Source: Acidovorax sp. SRB_14
GTDB taxonomy: Bacteria > Pseudomonadota > Gammaproteobacteria > Burkholderiales > Burkholderiaceae_C
Length of the DNA stretch: 64,000 nt
Assembly: GCF_012932145.1 (NCBI RefSeq)
Contig: NZ_MWOK01000011.1
Location: 62,001 to 126,000, forward strand
Direction: 5' to 3'
Shown: piece after piece, positions 24,849-33,118 of the stretch
Numbering within the stretch: position 1 is the first letter of the stretch
Layout: each line of letters opens with the position of its first letter
Made by a program: the position numbers and the translations under genes
The notes under the pieces: model-generated
Told to the model about the DNA's origin: nothing
What the model saw: only the letters and a program-made list of their open reading frames with translations
Databases searched by the model: none

Positions 24849-25274
24849 ATGGCCACTGCAAGGAAAGCTCCCGCTGCCGTCAAGAAGACCACGAATCCGG
24901 CGCCCGCCATTCAGGAAAAAGCTGCTCCTGCTGCCCCTAAGCCGGCAGCCGCCCCCATCAAGCCCGTCAAGACGGTTTTCAACAAGACCACGCTGGTCGC
25001 CCATCTGGTCGAGCAGTCCGGTGATGAACCCAAGGCCGCCAAGGCCGTGCTCGCCGCGCTGGAGGCTGCGATTCTGGGCTCCGTGCACAAGAAGGGGGCA
25101 GGCGAGTTCACGCTGCCGGGGCTCATGAAGATCGGGTTGAAGCACGTGCCCGCCAAGAAGAAGCGCTTTGGCAAGGATCCATTCACGGGTGAGGAGCGCT
25201 GGTTCCCCGTCAAGCCCGCGTCGGTCAAGATCAAGACGCGCGCGTTCAAGAAGCTCAAGGACGCGACGCTCTGA
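24849..25274 (+). CDS. HU-family DNA-binding protein with Lys/Ala/Pro tail
   Basis: 141 residues from ATG at 24849 (MATARKAPAAVKKTT). The first 40 residues are a Lys/Ala/Pro-rich histone-like tail. The rest is an HU/IHF fold: FNKTTLVAHLVEQSGDEPKAAKAVLAALEAAI, GAGEFTLPGLMKIGLKHVPAKKKRFGKDPFTGEERWFPVKPASVKIKTRAFKKLKDA. Such tailed HU proteins are frequent in betaproteobacteria. It begins only 122 bp right of the IS3 element, so its original promoter may have been replaced. It could belong to the adjacent integrative element. The 3' end overlaps the converging small gene at 25255 by 20 bp. Confidence 0.9.
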   Translation: MATARKAPAAVKKTTNPAPAIQEKAAPAAPKPAAAPIKPVKTVFNKTTLVAHLVEQSGDEPKAAKAVLAALEAAILGSVHKKGAGEFTLPGLMKIGLKHVPAKKKRFGKDPFTGEERWFPVKPASVKIKTRAFKKLKDATL

Positions 25275-25548
25275 TTCCTCGCCCAGTGCGGGCATTGCGG
25301 AGCACTGCGGACGGGAATATCCGCTGAACCCGCGCAGAGAGCAGCCGCCCCTGGTAGAGCCCAGCCGGCACTGTGCTGATCTGGATCCCACCATCCTTCG
25401 TCAAGCAGAAGTAGACACGCGTACCGACCCGCCACGGCATGTCTGGCGGCAGCGCAATCCTCAGGCGCCGGTCAATCCATCCTTTATACGACCGGGATCG
25501 ATTGGCGCGGCGAGCCGTGGCATCGAGTTTTCTGTTGTGCATGTTCAC
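25255..25548 (-). CDS. small hypothetical basic protein
   Basis: 97 residues or fewer: MNMHNRKLDATARRANRSRSYKGWIDRRLRIALPPDMPWRVGTRVYFCLTKDGGIQISTVPAGLYQGRLLSARVQRIFPSAV. The middle (RIALPPDMPWRVGTRVYFCLTKDGGIQIS) resembles a short beta-barrel of SpoVT/AbrB type, but no family can be named. It is followed upstream on the same strand by another small gene, 6 bp away. Its end overlaps the HU gene. Possibly cargo of the integrase element. Confidence 0.5.
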   Translation of the reverse strand: MNMHNRKLDATARRANRSRSYKGWIDRRLRIALPPDMPWRVGTRVYFCLTKDGGIQISTVPAGLYQGRLLSARVQRIFPSAVLRNARTGRGIRASRP

Positions 25549-25554
25549 GCCTCC

Positions 25555-25901
25555 TCAATGCATCTGCATCTGCGCGGCGCCGAGCGCCGCCTGAATGCGC
25601 GCGACCTGCTGGGGATCGACTTCGCTGTCGTCGCCAAAGCCCAATACCCGGGCGAGAGTACTGCCCAGCTCCTGGTGACTGCGGCGCAATTGGCGCAGAG
25701 GCTCCTCGAGCAGATCCCGCTGGGCGACACGGATGCGGCTGCGGTGGGTGCGAGGCGAGACAGCACCCTGGCGTCCCGGCACCGGGCAATCTCGCCGGCC
25801 GACGGATGCAGCTGGCCCGCGGTGTAACGCGCAGACTGGTTGACGCGGACCGCAGACGTGAATACGGCGGAGGTGGTGTGGGAAGGAGTGTTCGGGGTCA
25901 T
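25555..25901 (-). pseudogene. small hypothetical gene with an apparent 1-base frameshift
   Basis: A start at 25901 (MTPNTPSHTTSAVFTSAV) with GAGGA upstream reads to ...HPSAGEIARC. The frame then turns into low-quality sequence. In the next frame a sensible sequence continues, PGRQGAVSPRTHRSRIRVAQRDLLEEPLRQL to VDPQQVARIQAALGAAQMQMH, ending at 25555. Adding one base in the CCCGGTGCCGGG stretch near 25780 joins them as GEIARLPGRQGAV. The length 347 is not a multiple of 3. It is either a real frameshift mutation or a sequence error. No known family. Confidence 0.5.
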
Positions 25902-26027
25902 GGTGCGTCCTCGCGTTCGGGGTGCCGACTGCCGGCTGAGCAGCTGACAGGCTGGCGGCTGTTTGGGCATAGCTCCGCCCAGACCGCTGGCGTTGTGCAG
26001 CAGTTGAGCGGGAGAAAGAGTGGGGGT

Positions 26028-27527
26028 TTAGGCGCTGGCGCGGGCTGCGGGCCAGAGTCCGCTGCGCATCCAGGGGCCCGGCGGGGCCTGCGGCTCGCCC
26101 TTGGTATGGACGGCCGGCAGCACGATGTCCGTAGGTCGGCCTGACATGGCACCGCTTCCTGGCGCTCGCTTGTGTCCGCCGCGTGGCTGGGTTACGGCCT
26201 GCGGTGGCGGCAGCGCCGGGGCATAGAGGTCGGCGCGAACCGGGCGCAGCCCTGCTCCTTCACCGCCCTCTTCCATGCGGATCACCTGGCCCGTGGCCAG
26301 GCGGCTGGCGAGCAGCCGCTCCATGGCCGAGCCGTCCTGGCGCGTGAGGTTGGGCACGTAGCGGCTGTAGACCTTGAACAGCATCTCGGTGCTGGTGTGG
26401 CCGAGCTGGCGCGCGATCCACTCCGGTGCTTCACCGGCCGCAAGCCACAGCGTCGCTGCGGTGTGCCGCATTTGGTAGGGGCGCCGCTCCTCGAGCCCCA
26501 GATGGCGCAGCAAGGGATACCAGATGCGGTCGGTGAAGTTCTTGTTGTCCAGTGGCGCGCCCATGAGGTTGCAGAACACGTAGTCGGACAGCTTGCCCGT
26601 GACTTCATACTGTTTGGCCAGCGCCTCGAACACGGGCTGGCTCATCTGGATGTCGCGCTGGCTGCCGTCGGTCTTGGTGTACTCGTCCTCGCCCAGGACA
26701 AAGGTCTCGCGCACCAGGATCAGCCGGCGCTCGAAATCGATGTACCGCCACTTGAGGCCGTGGATTTCGCCGGTGCGCATGCCCGTGAAGAAGCGCACGG
26801 TGAAATAGTGGCGGTAGTCGGACCGCACGGTGGCCAGGAGACTCTGGACGTCCTTGAGACTGAACGGATCCACATCGACCTTGCGCACGCGCAGTCGCTT
26901 AATGTTGGTGGTCGGCGCCGTAAACTCGAAGCGGTCGGCGGCTTCGTCCATGATCTGACACAGCGTGCCAATGATCTCGTTGATGCGTTTGGGTGAGAGC
27001 CCTTCCCTGTCTCCGCGACCTTTTACTTTGGCGAGTGTGGCGCGGAATGCCAGGATGTCGGATTTGGTGATGCTGCTGACCACCTTCGCCCCGAACTGCG
27101 GGATCAGCCTGCCGTTGAGCGTGGAGAGCAAGGATCGGATGTGGCTGCGGCGCCATTCGATCTGGTGCTCTTCGAACCACTGGGTTGCGAAGTCGCAGAA
27201 CAATGGGCCTGTTGCCTTCGGTTCCGCAACTAGCGCCGCCGTCAGTGGCGCCACCACCTCATCGCCCTCTAGAGCCACTGCGTTTGCGGCCGCCGTCTCA
27301 GCATCTGCCCGCGCCAAGCGTTTGAGGGCTTTGCTGTTGGGGAAGTAGTTGGCGTAGACGAAGGTGCCTGCGGTGATCTCGGACTCGATCTTAGCGAGGA
27401 CTTTTTCCAATTTCTTGCGATGAACTGGAGTGTCGGTCAGTGCCGTGTACTCCCGGCACCGTTGCCCCTGAAATCTGAAGTCCATGAACAAGGTGTCCAT
27501 GGTGTCTGAGTTGCGGATGCTACCCAT
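26028..27527 (-). CDS. tyrosine recombinase (phage/ICE-type integrase)
   Basis: 499 residues. An N-terminal Arm-DNA-binding region (FRFQGQRCREYTAL; KIESEITAGTFVYANYFPNS; DUF3596-like) is followed by a SAM-like core-binding domain (FCDFATQWFEEHQIEWRRSH) and the catalytic domain: R251 in FFTGMRTGEIHG, YQMRHTAATL with R354/H355, H377 in QLGHTSTEM and Y387 in FKVYSRY. A Pro/Gly/Arg-rich tail of about 100 residues follows, longer than usual. It integrates and excises a mobile element by site-specific recombination. The start overlaps the excisionase-like gene by 8 bp, so the two are coupled. The att sites were not identified. The 120 bp to its 3' side contain no gene. Confidence 0.93.
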   Translation of the reverse strand: MGSIRNSDTMDTLFMDFRFQGQRCREYTALTDTPVHRKKLEKVLAKIESEITAGTFVYANYFPNSKALKRLARADAETAAANAVALEGDEVVAPLTAALVAEPKATGPLFCDFATQWFEEHQIEWRRSHIRSLLSTLNGRLIPQFGAKVVSSITKSDILAFRATLAKVKGRGDREGLSPKRINEIIGTLCQIMDEAADRFEFTAPTTNIKRLRVRKVDVDPFSLKDVQSLLATVRSDYRHYFTVRFFTGMRTGEIHGLKWRYIDFERRLILVRETFVLGEDEYTKTDGSQRDIQMSQPVFEALAKQYEVTGKLSDYVFCNLMGAPLDNKNFTDRIWYPLLRHLGLEERRPYQMRHTAATLWLAAGEAPEWIARQLGHTSTEMLFKVYSRYVPNLTRQDGSAMERLLASRLATGQVIRMEEGGEGAGLRPVRADLYAPALPPPQAVTQPRGGHKRAPGSGAMSGRPTDIVLPAVHTKGEPQAPPGPWMRSGLWPAARASA

Positions 27528-27765
27528 GAAGTACGCCTCCGTTGGCCATAGGAATGGCGCTCATCCCTGTCGGTCTCGCAACTGAGACCCGCATCATGTC
27601 TCGTTGAATGGCCTCCCAACGGTAGAGGATCTTTCGCCCCCCAAAGGGACGAAAGTAATGAATTCCCTCCAGCAGGACGCTGTCTTTCAATCGCTCCCGA
27701 ATGGTCCGCACGTCGTACTTGATCCGGGCAGAAAGCTCCTCTGTGGTGAGCAGTTCAGTTTCCAT
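27520..27765 (-). CDS. excisionase-like MerR/HTH protein
   Basis: 81 residues: LTTEELSARIKYDVRTIRERLKDSVLLEGIHYFRPFGGRKILYRWEAIQRDM. This is the winged-helix excisionase pattern, with an HTH followed by a wing that carries G-GRKILYRW. Such proteins direct excision by bending attachment-site DNA. It overlaps the integrase start and is divergent from the ribbon-helix-helix gene at 27891. A set of inverted repeats fills the promoter region between them. Confidence 0.8.
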   Translation of the reverse strand: METELLTTEELSARIKYDVRTIRERLKDSVLLEGIHYFRPFGGRKILYRWEAIQRDMMRVSVARPTGMSAIPMANGGVLHG

Positions 27766-27785
27766 GTTTTCCTTTCGTCATTTTG

Positions 27786-27850
27786 CTTTATTGCTAGACA
27801 TGTTTATTGTATGTCACATAGGTCTATTGTCAACTCGTCTAGCAATAAAG
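27786..27850. promoter_or_regulatory. nested inverted repeats in the excisionase/RHH promoter
   Basis: A perfect 14-bp inverted repeat, CTTTATTGCTAGAC (27786-27799) and GTCTAGCAATAAAG (27837-27850), has arm centres 51 bp apart, about five helical turns. A smaller GACAT/ATGTC pair lies within (27797-27815). The AT-rich region separates divergent genes, so it is probably the operator region of the ribbon-helix-helix protein, or recombination-related sites. Confidence 0.65.
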
Positions 27851-27890
27851 ATGGATGACCCTTTAGAATGGAGACTCAGCCAAGAACCAC

Positions 27891-28115
27891 ATGAGCCGAA
27901 ATCAACTAAACATACGGGTGAGCGATGAGCTGGAAGAGCTCATTGACAAAAAGCGTATCGAGCTTGCCTCGACGCTGAAAGTTATCCCTACACGGTCTGA
28001 CGTGGTCCGCTTTGCCCTTGAGAGCTACCTTGGGGTATCAGTGAAACAAACTGATGCTGACCGCCGAACAACAGTAGGCAAGGCCATCTCGGGAAGAAAA
28101 AAGTCTGCTGACTGA
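27891..28115 (+). CDS. ribbon-helix-helix (CopG/Arc-like) small regulator
   Basis: 74 residues: MSRNQLNIRVSDELEELIDKKRIELASTLKVIPTRSDVVRFALESYLGV. The beta-strand NQLNIRVS followed by two helices is the MetJ/Arc layout, and a basic tail (GKAISGRKKSAD) follows. It is likely a repressor of the divergent excisionase-integrase operon, binding the inverted repeats upstream. It marks the right side of the integrase module. Confidence 0.7.
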   Translation: MSRNQLNIRVSDELEELIDKKRIELASTLKVIPTRSDVVRFALESYLGVSVKQTDADRRTTVGKAISGRKKSAD

Positions 28116-28256
28116 AGGGCACCGCCGCGACTACCAGTGAAATCTCTGGTCATATCGGCAAGACCATTCACGGTGGTTTTGCCGATGGCCAGTCGAACGA
28201 ATTGATGCCTGCGACCCGTTTCGGCCGTTCCTTGCGCCAATGCCGATGTCCGCTCA

Positions 28257-28962
28257 GCAGCGAGGCTGTGTGATAACGCGTCAGAAAGCCTTGGGATGAA
28301 CGCGTGGCTTTCAGTTTCCAATGGTTCAGCCGGTAATTTGAAGTTTTTGGGACGACGAGCCGCTGCGGGGGCCCTGAAGGTCACTCGCAGGCTCTGCTCG
28401 TCAGAATATCGACCGTCAAAACGGCACCTTACGCCCTCAGCAGAAGCATTGCCTTCTTGGTCCGCTCAAAGCCGAGGATGCTCAGGACGCGTTTGAAGTT
28501 GTACGCCAGCACGTTCAGGCCCATTTCCGTTGCCACGTTCTCGATTCCTCTCGTCAGAAAGTGCGTCCAACCCATCCGGTGTTTGAGGGTACCGAAGACG
28601 TGCTCGATGGTGCTCTTGCGCACGGTCATCGCATCAGGCATTCGGTCCAGCCGTTGCTGCACCTTGTCCATGATTGCCTCGTGCTCCCAGCGTCTGATGC
28701 GTCGGTAGACGCTCGTCGTGCACTGCGCCTTCATCGCACAGGCGAGGCAGGCGCTTGGCCAATAGATGTGGATCTGTAGGCCCGCCTCTTCGCGGCTGAA
28801 GCGGTGAAGCGCTCGTTGCCCGGCCGGGCATTGGTACTGTTCGCGCGCGTCGGCAAGGAATTGCAGGTTCGCGGCATCAAGGTCAACACCGGCACCATAG
28901 TGGACGCCAGCCGAAACAAATGTTCCGATGAGCCATTGGCAGTACCATTCCCCTATGCTCAA
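28257..28962 (-). pseudogene. IS1182-family transposase, N-terminally truncated (copy A)
   Basis: The minus frame ending at 28429 reads QYQCPAGQRALHRFSREEAGLQ, CLACAMKAQCTTSVYRRIRRWEHEA, STIEHVFGTLKHRMGWTHFLTRGIENVATEMGLNVLAYNFKRVL, the C-terminal part of an IS1182-type DDE transposase. The N-terminal domain is missing, with coherence lost around 28905-28920 just before the GntR gene. The element's own end lies near 28257 (CAGCGAGGCTGTGTGATAACGCGT). 28257-28629 is repeated with few changes at 61370-61742 in the same orientation. Confidence 0.85.
28935..28949. promoter_or_regulatory. operator of GntR regulator 1 at its own start
   Basis: ATTGGCAGTACCATT differs at one position from the complement of the site at 33031-33045 (ATTGGTAGTACCATT). 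It lies just before the ATG at 28955, where bound regulator would block translation/transcription start of its own gene. Confidence 0.7.
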
Positions 28963-29719
28963 ATTTGAGTCCGTGAAAACGAAGCGCGTGAGCGACGAGA
29001 TCGCCGAACAGATCCGGCGTCACTTGGCGAGCGGTGAACTGGAACCTGGTGACAAGCTCCCGGCTGAGCGCGAACTCGCTGTCCACCTCGGTGTGGGCCG
29101 CAATGCCGTTCGCGAGGCGTTGCGCCTGCTCGAGATGGGCGGGATCGTAGAACTGCGCAAAGGGACTAAAGGCGGCGCCTTTGTTTGCGCGGGCAACACG
29201 ACCTTTCTATCAACGGGCTTACGTGACCTGCTGTCCCTGCGCGGGGTGAGCATCGAGCAACTCACCCAGGCGCGCGTTCTGATCGAACAGGCCGTGGTCG
29301 ATGCCGCCTGCGATGCCGCAACCGAAGAAGACCTTGCTGCCCTCGACGCACAACTTCAGTTGGCGAGCCAAGCCTTGGGACGACGCGATTTCGATGCCAA
29401 GCTCGACGCGCTGATTGAATACCACCGCGTCATCGCACGCGCCACCCGCAATCCGGTGCTCGTGTTCGTGATGGACGCCTTGATGGAGATGATGCATGAC
29501 TACGCTATCAGCATCGGACACGACAAGAACGACCTGTCGATCATCGCCCTGCGGGAGGTGAACGCGCAGCTTTATCGGCGCGATAAGGTAAAGGCCGGCC
29601 GGGCGATGGCCGAGCACCTGGAACGCGTTAAGGACCGGTACCTGGCGTACCAGCGGAATGCGCGCTCCTCCAAGCGGGCGCCTGCGGCTTACGCCGCCGC
29701 CAAGGCCGGCGCCATGTAG
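28955..29719 (+). CDS. FadR-like GntR regulator with FCD domain (regulator 1)
   Basis: 254 residues from MLKFESVKTKRVSDEIAEQIRRHL. An ATG at 28928 would place the operator-like palindrome inside the gene, so 28955 is preferred. Winged helix: LEPGDKLPAERELAVHLGVGRNAVREALRLLEMGGIVELRKGTKGGAFV. The C-terminal FCD domain carries LIEYHRVIARATRNPVLVFVMDAL. It is the first gene right of the truncated IS1182 copy. Its predicted site recurs before the Bug-MmgE/PrpD-SDR operon, so it probably regulates that operon and itself in response to a pathway acid. Confidence 0.9.
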   Translation: MLKFESVKTKRVSDEIAEQIRRHLASGELEPGDKLPAERELAVHLGVGRNAVREALRLLEMGGIVELRKGTKGGAFVCAGNTTFLSTGLRDLLSLRGVSIEQLTQARVLIEQAVVDAACDAATEEDLAALDAQLQLASQALGRRDFDAKLDALIEYHRVIARATRNPVLVFVMDALMEMMHDYAISIGHDKNDLSIIALREVNAQLYRRDKVKAGRAMAEHLERVKDRYLAYQRNARSSKRAPAAYAAAKAGAM

Positions 29720-29774
29720 TCGAGTTCCTGACGTGCGCCGTGCAACACCCGTCAGCGGGCTCGCGCCCGCCTGC

Positions 29775-30530
29775 TCAGGTGGAGGAGTAGCGGCCGCCGG
29801 TGACGTGCAGGGTTTCGCCGCTGACGAAGGCGCCCATCTCCGACGCCAAGTACAAGACTGCCATTGCGATGTCCTCGGGCATGCCCGGGCGCGGGATGGG
29901 GGTGCTCTGCTTCGCGCGACGGTCGATGTCCTCGAAGTAGCGGATCGACTTGACGCGATCGGTGCGGATGAGGCCGGGCGCCACAGTGTTGACCGTAATG
30001 TTGTCGCGCCCGAGCTCGATCGACAGGGCCGCAGTCAGCCCCAGGACGCCGGCCTTGGCCGCGCAGTAGTTGGACTTGTTGTTCTCGCCCAGGTGCGCGC
30101 GCGAGGAGATGTTGATGATGCGGCCGCCGCCCTTGGCGCGCATGCCACCCACGAATGCCTGCGCGCAGAGCCAGGAACCCTTGAGGCAGACGTCGATGAC
30201 TTGGTCCCATTGTTCCTCTGACATTTCCAGCAGGGACGCATCCATCGAGAAGCCCGCGTTGTTCACCAGGATGTCCGCGTCGCCCAGGGACGCCTTGACG
30301 GCCACGGCCAGCGCCTGCACCGACGCGCGCTGCCCGACGTCGCCCTGAAACGCGTCGGCCTTTCCGCCGGCACGGGCGATGGATTCGACCACTTCTTGAG
30401 CGACATCGCGGTCGCGGTCGCACACGGCCACCGCGCAGCCCTCGGCGGCCAGAGCCTCGGCGATCGCGCGGCCGATGCCGCGTCCTGCCCCGGTGACCAC
30501 GGCCACCTTGTTTTCCAGATTCAATTTCAT
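29775..30530 (-). CDS. short-chain dehydrogenase/reductase (SDR)
   Basis: 251 residues from MKLNLENKVAVVTGAGRGIGRAIAEALA. A 36-residue longer frame overlaps the preceding gene and is rejected. Classical SDR marks: TGAGRGIG dinucleotide site, ILVNNAG, catalytic S in NISSRAH, Y-x-x-x-K in NYCAAKAGV, and VAPGLIRT. CDRDRD after beta-2 contains an acidic residue, favouring NAD over NADP. FabG-like. Last gene of the operon Bug(32988)-MmgE/PrpD-SDR, 16 bp after MmgE/PrpD. Probably oxidises or reduces a hydroxyl or keto group of the catabolic intermediate. Substrate unknown. Confidence 0.9.
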   Translation of the reverse strand: MKLNLENKVAVVTGAGRGIGRAIAEALAAEGCAVAVCDRDRDVAQEVVESIARAGGKADAFQGDVGQRASVQALAVAVKASLGDADILVNNAGFSMDASLLEMSEEQWDQVIDVCLKGSWLCAQAFVGGMRAKGGGRIINISSRAHLGENNKSNYCAAKAGVLGLTAALSIELGRDNITVNTVAPGLIRTDRVKSIRYFEDIDRRAKQSTPIPRPGMPEDIAMAVLYLASEMGAFVSGETLHVTGGRYSST

Positions 30531-30546
30531 CGCAATACCTCGTCGT

Positions 30547-31920
30547 TTAAGCAAAGGAGCGCACGATCCATTCGCAGCTTGCAGTGGCTTCCAACCCGTC
30601 CATCCTGGCCAAGTAGGAAGACATGGCCCCGGGCGCAAGCCGGGACCCGCAGAGCGCTACGAACTTGGCCCGCACTTCGTTGTTGGTCATCGGATCCAAC
30701 GGAGCCCCCTTGGGGGCGCAGGTTACGCGGGATGCGACTTCTCGGCCGCCGGCATCACGCACGCTCACTACGGACTGGTGGTAGTGCGCAAGCGAGACGT
30801 CTTCGACGACGCGGACGCGGCGCATTAGCGGCGCCACCAACTCCATGTGGGTGACGTAATCGATGCTGTGATCCGGCGTGATGGAGTCCGCCCCCGCGGC
30901 AGCGAGGGCGATGCAGTATTCGGCGTGGAAGCGTGCTTCGTTCGGCGCCGTCGGCGGTCCCGACTTGGAAACCCCCGGAATGATGTAGGCCGGCATGTGA
31001 ACGACGATGGCTTCCGCCGCCGCGAAGTCCACCCCGTCCAACCGCATCGCCACCACCCCATCAAGCGCGGAGTGGATGTAGCCGCAACACGCGTGCCGCT
31101 TGCGACGCGGATGCTCGAGGTGCCAGGCCGAGGGGGAAAGCACCTGGGAAGCATCGAAGCTCCTTGCGAGCGTAGGGTATAGCCCGATAGGGCTTTCGAG
31201 AACGCGTGCCGGCCCGCTGAACCCTGCCTGCGCGTAAGCAACGGCCATGGTCGCGACGCTGCCCGGCCACGACCCAAACAGCATGGGCTTGATCGTGCCG
31301 CCCTGGCCGAAGATCACTTCAGCCGGGCACCACCCCGCGAGCGCGGCCGCGATCGCCAGCGCACGCCCAGTTGCCTCCGCCGACATGCCATGCAGGCGCG
31401 CCGCGGCGGCGGTCGCCCCAATCGTCGAGGGAATGCCCGGAGGCGCGATGCCCGTCTCCTCGTACGACTTCATCGTCGGGTAATAGGCGGCGTAGACGCG
31501 GGACGTGACTTCAATGCCCGCGATGACCGCCTCGACCAGCGCACGACCGTCGCAACGGAGCGCTTCTGCGTGGGCCAGTGCAGTCGGCACCACCGCGATG
31601 CTCGCATGCCCCCCGGTCAAATCGTTCAGCTCAAACACGTCGCCAAGGTAGGCGTTCACGCGAATGGCCGTTGCCACGTCAACCCGGGGGCCGTGCCCGA
31701 TGACGGATGCTTCCGGCGCCTGGGTTCGCTGTGTTTCGACCATGAGGAAGTCGCGCGATTCCGGCGCCTGCGCGCCAGCCACCATGCAGCCGACGGTGTC
31801 GAGGATGCTCAGGATGGCTTGGCGCCGCACCGCAGCGGGGGCGTCCTCTAGGCGAACGTTGGCCGCAAAATTTCCGAGGAAGGAGATGAGGCCACGGTCG
31901 GCCTCGAGCGTTGTTTCCAT
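30547..31920 (-). CDS. MmgE/PrpD family protein
   Basis: 457 residues with the family's layout: LISFLGNFAANVRLEDAPAAVRRQAILSILDTVGCMVAGA at the N-terminus, AIRVNAYLGDVFELNDLTGGHASIAVVPTALAHAEAL with the conserved helical domain, and CCGYIHSALDGVVAM and DYVTHMELVAPLM in the C-terminal part. Members include 2-methylcitrate dehydratase and cis-aconitate decarboxylase, so a tricarboxylate-like or hydroxyacid dehydration/decarboxylation is plausible. It lies between a Bug protein and an SDR and likely acts on the imported compound or its ring-cleavage product. Complete. Exact reaction unknown. Confidence 0.9.
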   Translation of the reverse strand: METTLEADRGLISFLGNFAANVRLEDAPAAVRRQAILSILDTVGCMVAGAQAPESRDFLMVETQRTQAPEASVIGHGPRVDVATAIRVNAYLGDVFELNDLTGGHASIAVVPTALAHAEALRCDGRALVEAVIAGIEVTSRVYAAYYPTMKSYEETGIAPPGIPSTIGATAAAARLHGMSAEATGRALAIAAALAGWCPAEVIFGQGGTIKPMLFGSWPGSVATMAVAYAQAGFSGPARVLESPIGLYPTLARSFDASQVLSPSAWHLEHPRRKRHACCGYIHSALDGVVAMRLDGVDFAAAEAIVVHMPAYIIPGVSKSGPPTAPNEARFHAEYCIALAAAGADSITPDHSIDYVTHMELVAPLMRRVRVVEDVSLAHYHQSVVSVRDAGGREVASRVTCAPKGAPLDPMTNNEVRAKFVALCGSRLAPGAMSSYLARMDGLEATASCEWIVRSFA

Positions 31921-32016
31921 GATGGGTTCCTTTCAGACGCGCGCGCCCTCGCCGCGCCCGCGACGGTCGCGACGGGAACTGCGCTGACTAGGGATACCTC
32001 GCGGGACGATGCGAGG

Positions 32017-32988
32017 TCAGTTGAGCGTGATGGTGTGCTTGGCCGAAAGGGCCTTCGTGTTCGCGAGGCCCTTTTCCACCACCTTCTTCAGTTCCTCGGG
32101 CGAGGTGTGCTCCGGGAGCATGGCGTTGGCACTCATCACCTTGATGACGTCCGGATCTGCCAGCACCTTTTTGATCGCCTGGTTCAGGCGCTGCACCACG
32201 GGTTCCGGCGTCCCGGCGGGCGCGAATAAGCCCCACCAGCAGTCCGACGTAACGCCCGGAAAGGTTTCGGTAAAGGAGGGAACGCCGGGCAGCAGCTTGT
32301 AGGGGCCGTCGCTTCCTACGGCCAGCAGCTTGAGGTTGCCGGCCTGCACCTGCTGCATCATCGTCGTCGTGACGGCGTTCAGTCCCAGCTTGGTGTGGCC
32401 GCCGAGGGCCGCGGTCAGGGCCGGCGCAGCCCCGGCGTAGGGCACCCGCACGAACTTGATGTTGCCGGCATCCGCCAGCGCAAACGCACCCATCGTCACG
32501 CTGGAACCGCTGAGGGAGATGTCGATGCCGTCAGGGCGAGTACGTGAATAGGCGACCAGCTCCTTCAGGTTGTTCGCGGGAAAGCTGGGATGCGCGAAGA
32601 GCACGAATGGGGAAGTTCCGACTTTCGTGATGGGGGAGAACGCCGTGGTCGGGTTGTACGGAGTGTTCGGGTTCAGGATCGGAATTTCCGTCAGCGAACC
32701 TTGCGTGGTCAGCAGGATCGTGTATCCGTCCGGCGCGGCGCGTGCCACCTCTGCCGCACCGATGGCGCCCAGCGCACCCGTCTTGTTGTCCACGAGCACC
32801 GGGTGCCCCAGTTCTGCGGCAAGAGGTTTGGCAATGGCCCGTCCCACCACGTCCGTCGTTCCGCCGGCGGCGAAGTTGATGATCAGCCGGACAGGCTTGG
32901 ATGGGTATGCCTGGGCAAGCACGGCCGGCGCCGCGAGTAACGCGACGGCACCGACGGCGGCCGCGAGCACCTTGTTCTTCCATTGCAT
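32017..32988 (-). CDS. Bug/TctC-type solute-binding protein
   Basis: 323 residues from ATG at 32988 (MQWKNKVLAAAVGAVALLAAPAVLAQ signal peptide) behind AAGGAGA. The 24-residue longer frame covers the operator at 33031-33045 and is rejected. Family marks: AYPSKPVRLIINFAAGGTTDVVGRAIAKPL, VLVDNKTGALGAIGA, VRVPYAGAAPALTAALGG, CWWGLFAPAGTPEPVVQRLN. Likely the high-affinity binding protein for the substrate handled by the following MmgE/PrpD and SDR genes (96 bp gap). No TctAB partner is present. Confidence 0.92.
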   Translation of the reverse strand: MQWKNKVLAAAVGAVALLAAPAVLAQAYPSKPVRLIINFAAGGTTDVVGRAIAKPLAAELGHPVLVDNKTGALGAIGAAEVARAAPDGYTILLTTQGSLTEIPILNPNTPYNPTTAFSPITKVGTSPFVLFAHPSFPANNLKELVAYSRTRPDGIDISLSGSSVTMGAFALADAGNIKFVRVPYAGAAPALTAALGGHTKLGLNAVTTTMMQQVQAGNLKLLAVGSDGPYKLLPGVPSFTETFPGVTSDCWWGLFAPAGTPEPVVQRLNQAIKKVLADPDVIKVMSANAMLPEHTSPEELKKVVEKGLANTKALSAKHTITLN

Positions 32989-33030
32989 TGTGGGTCTCCT
33001 TTTTTGAAATGCGCCAAATACTAACATTTC

Positions 33031-33045
33031 AATGGTACTACCAAT
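33031..33045. promoter_or_regulatory. operator of GntR regulator 1 before the Bug-MmgE-SDR operon
   Basis: AATGGTACTACCAAT has a perfect inverted repeat TGGTA-C-TACCA. It lies about 50 bp upstream of the ATG at 32988. Its complement matches the site at 28935-28949 in 14 of 15 positions. Confidence 0.7.
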
Positions 33046-33118
33046 CTTCCATTGATCCAATCCAGATGGACCCTGCCGAGAATTACGAGGTGTTGCCCAG
33101 AGCCGCTCACGGCGGCAC

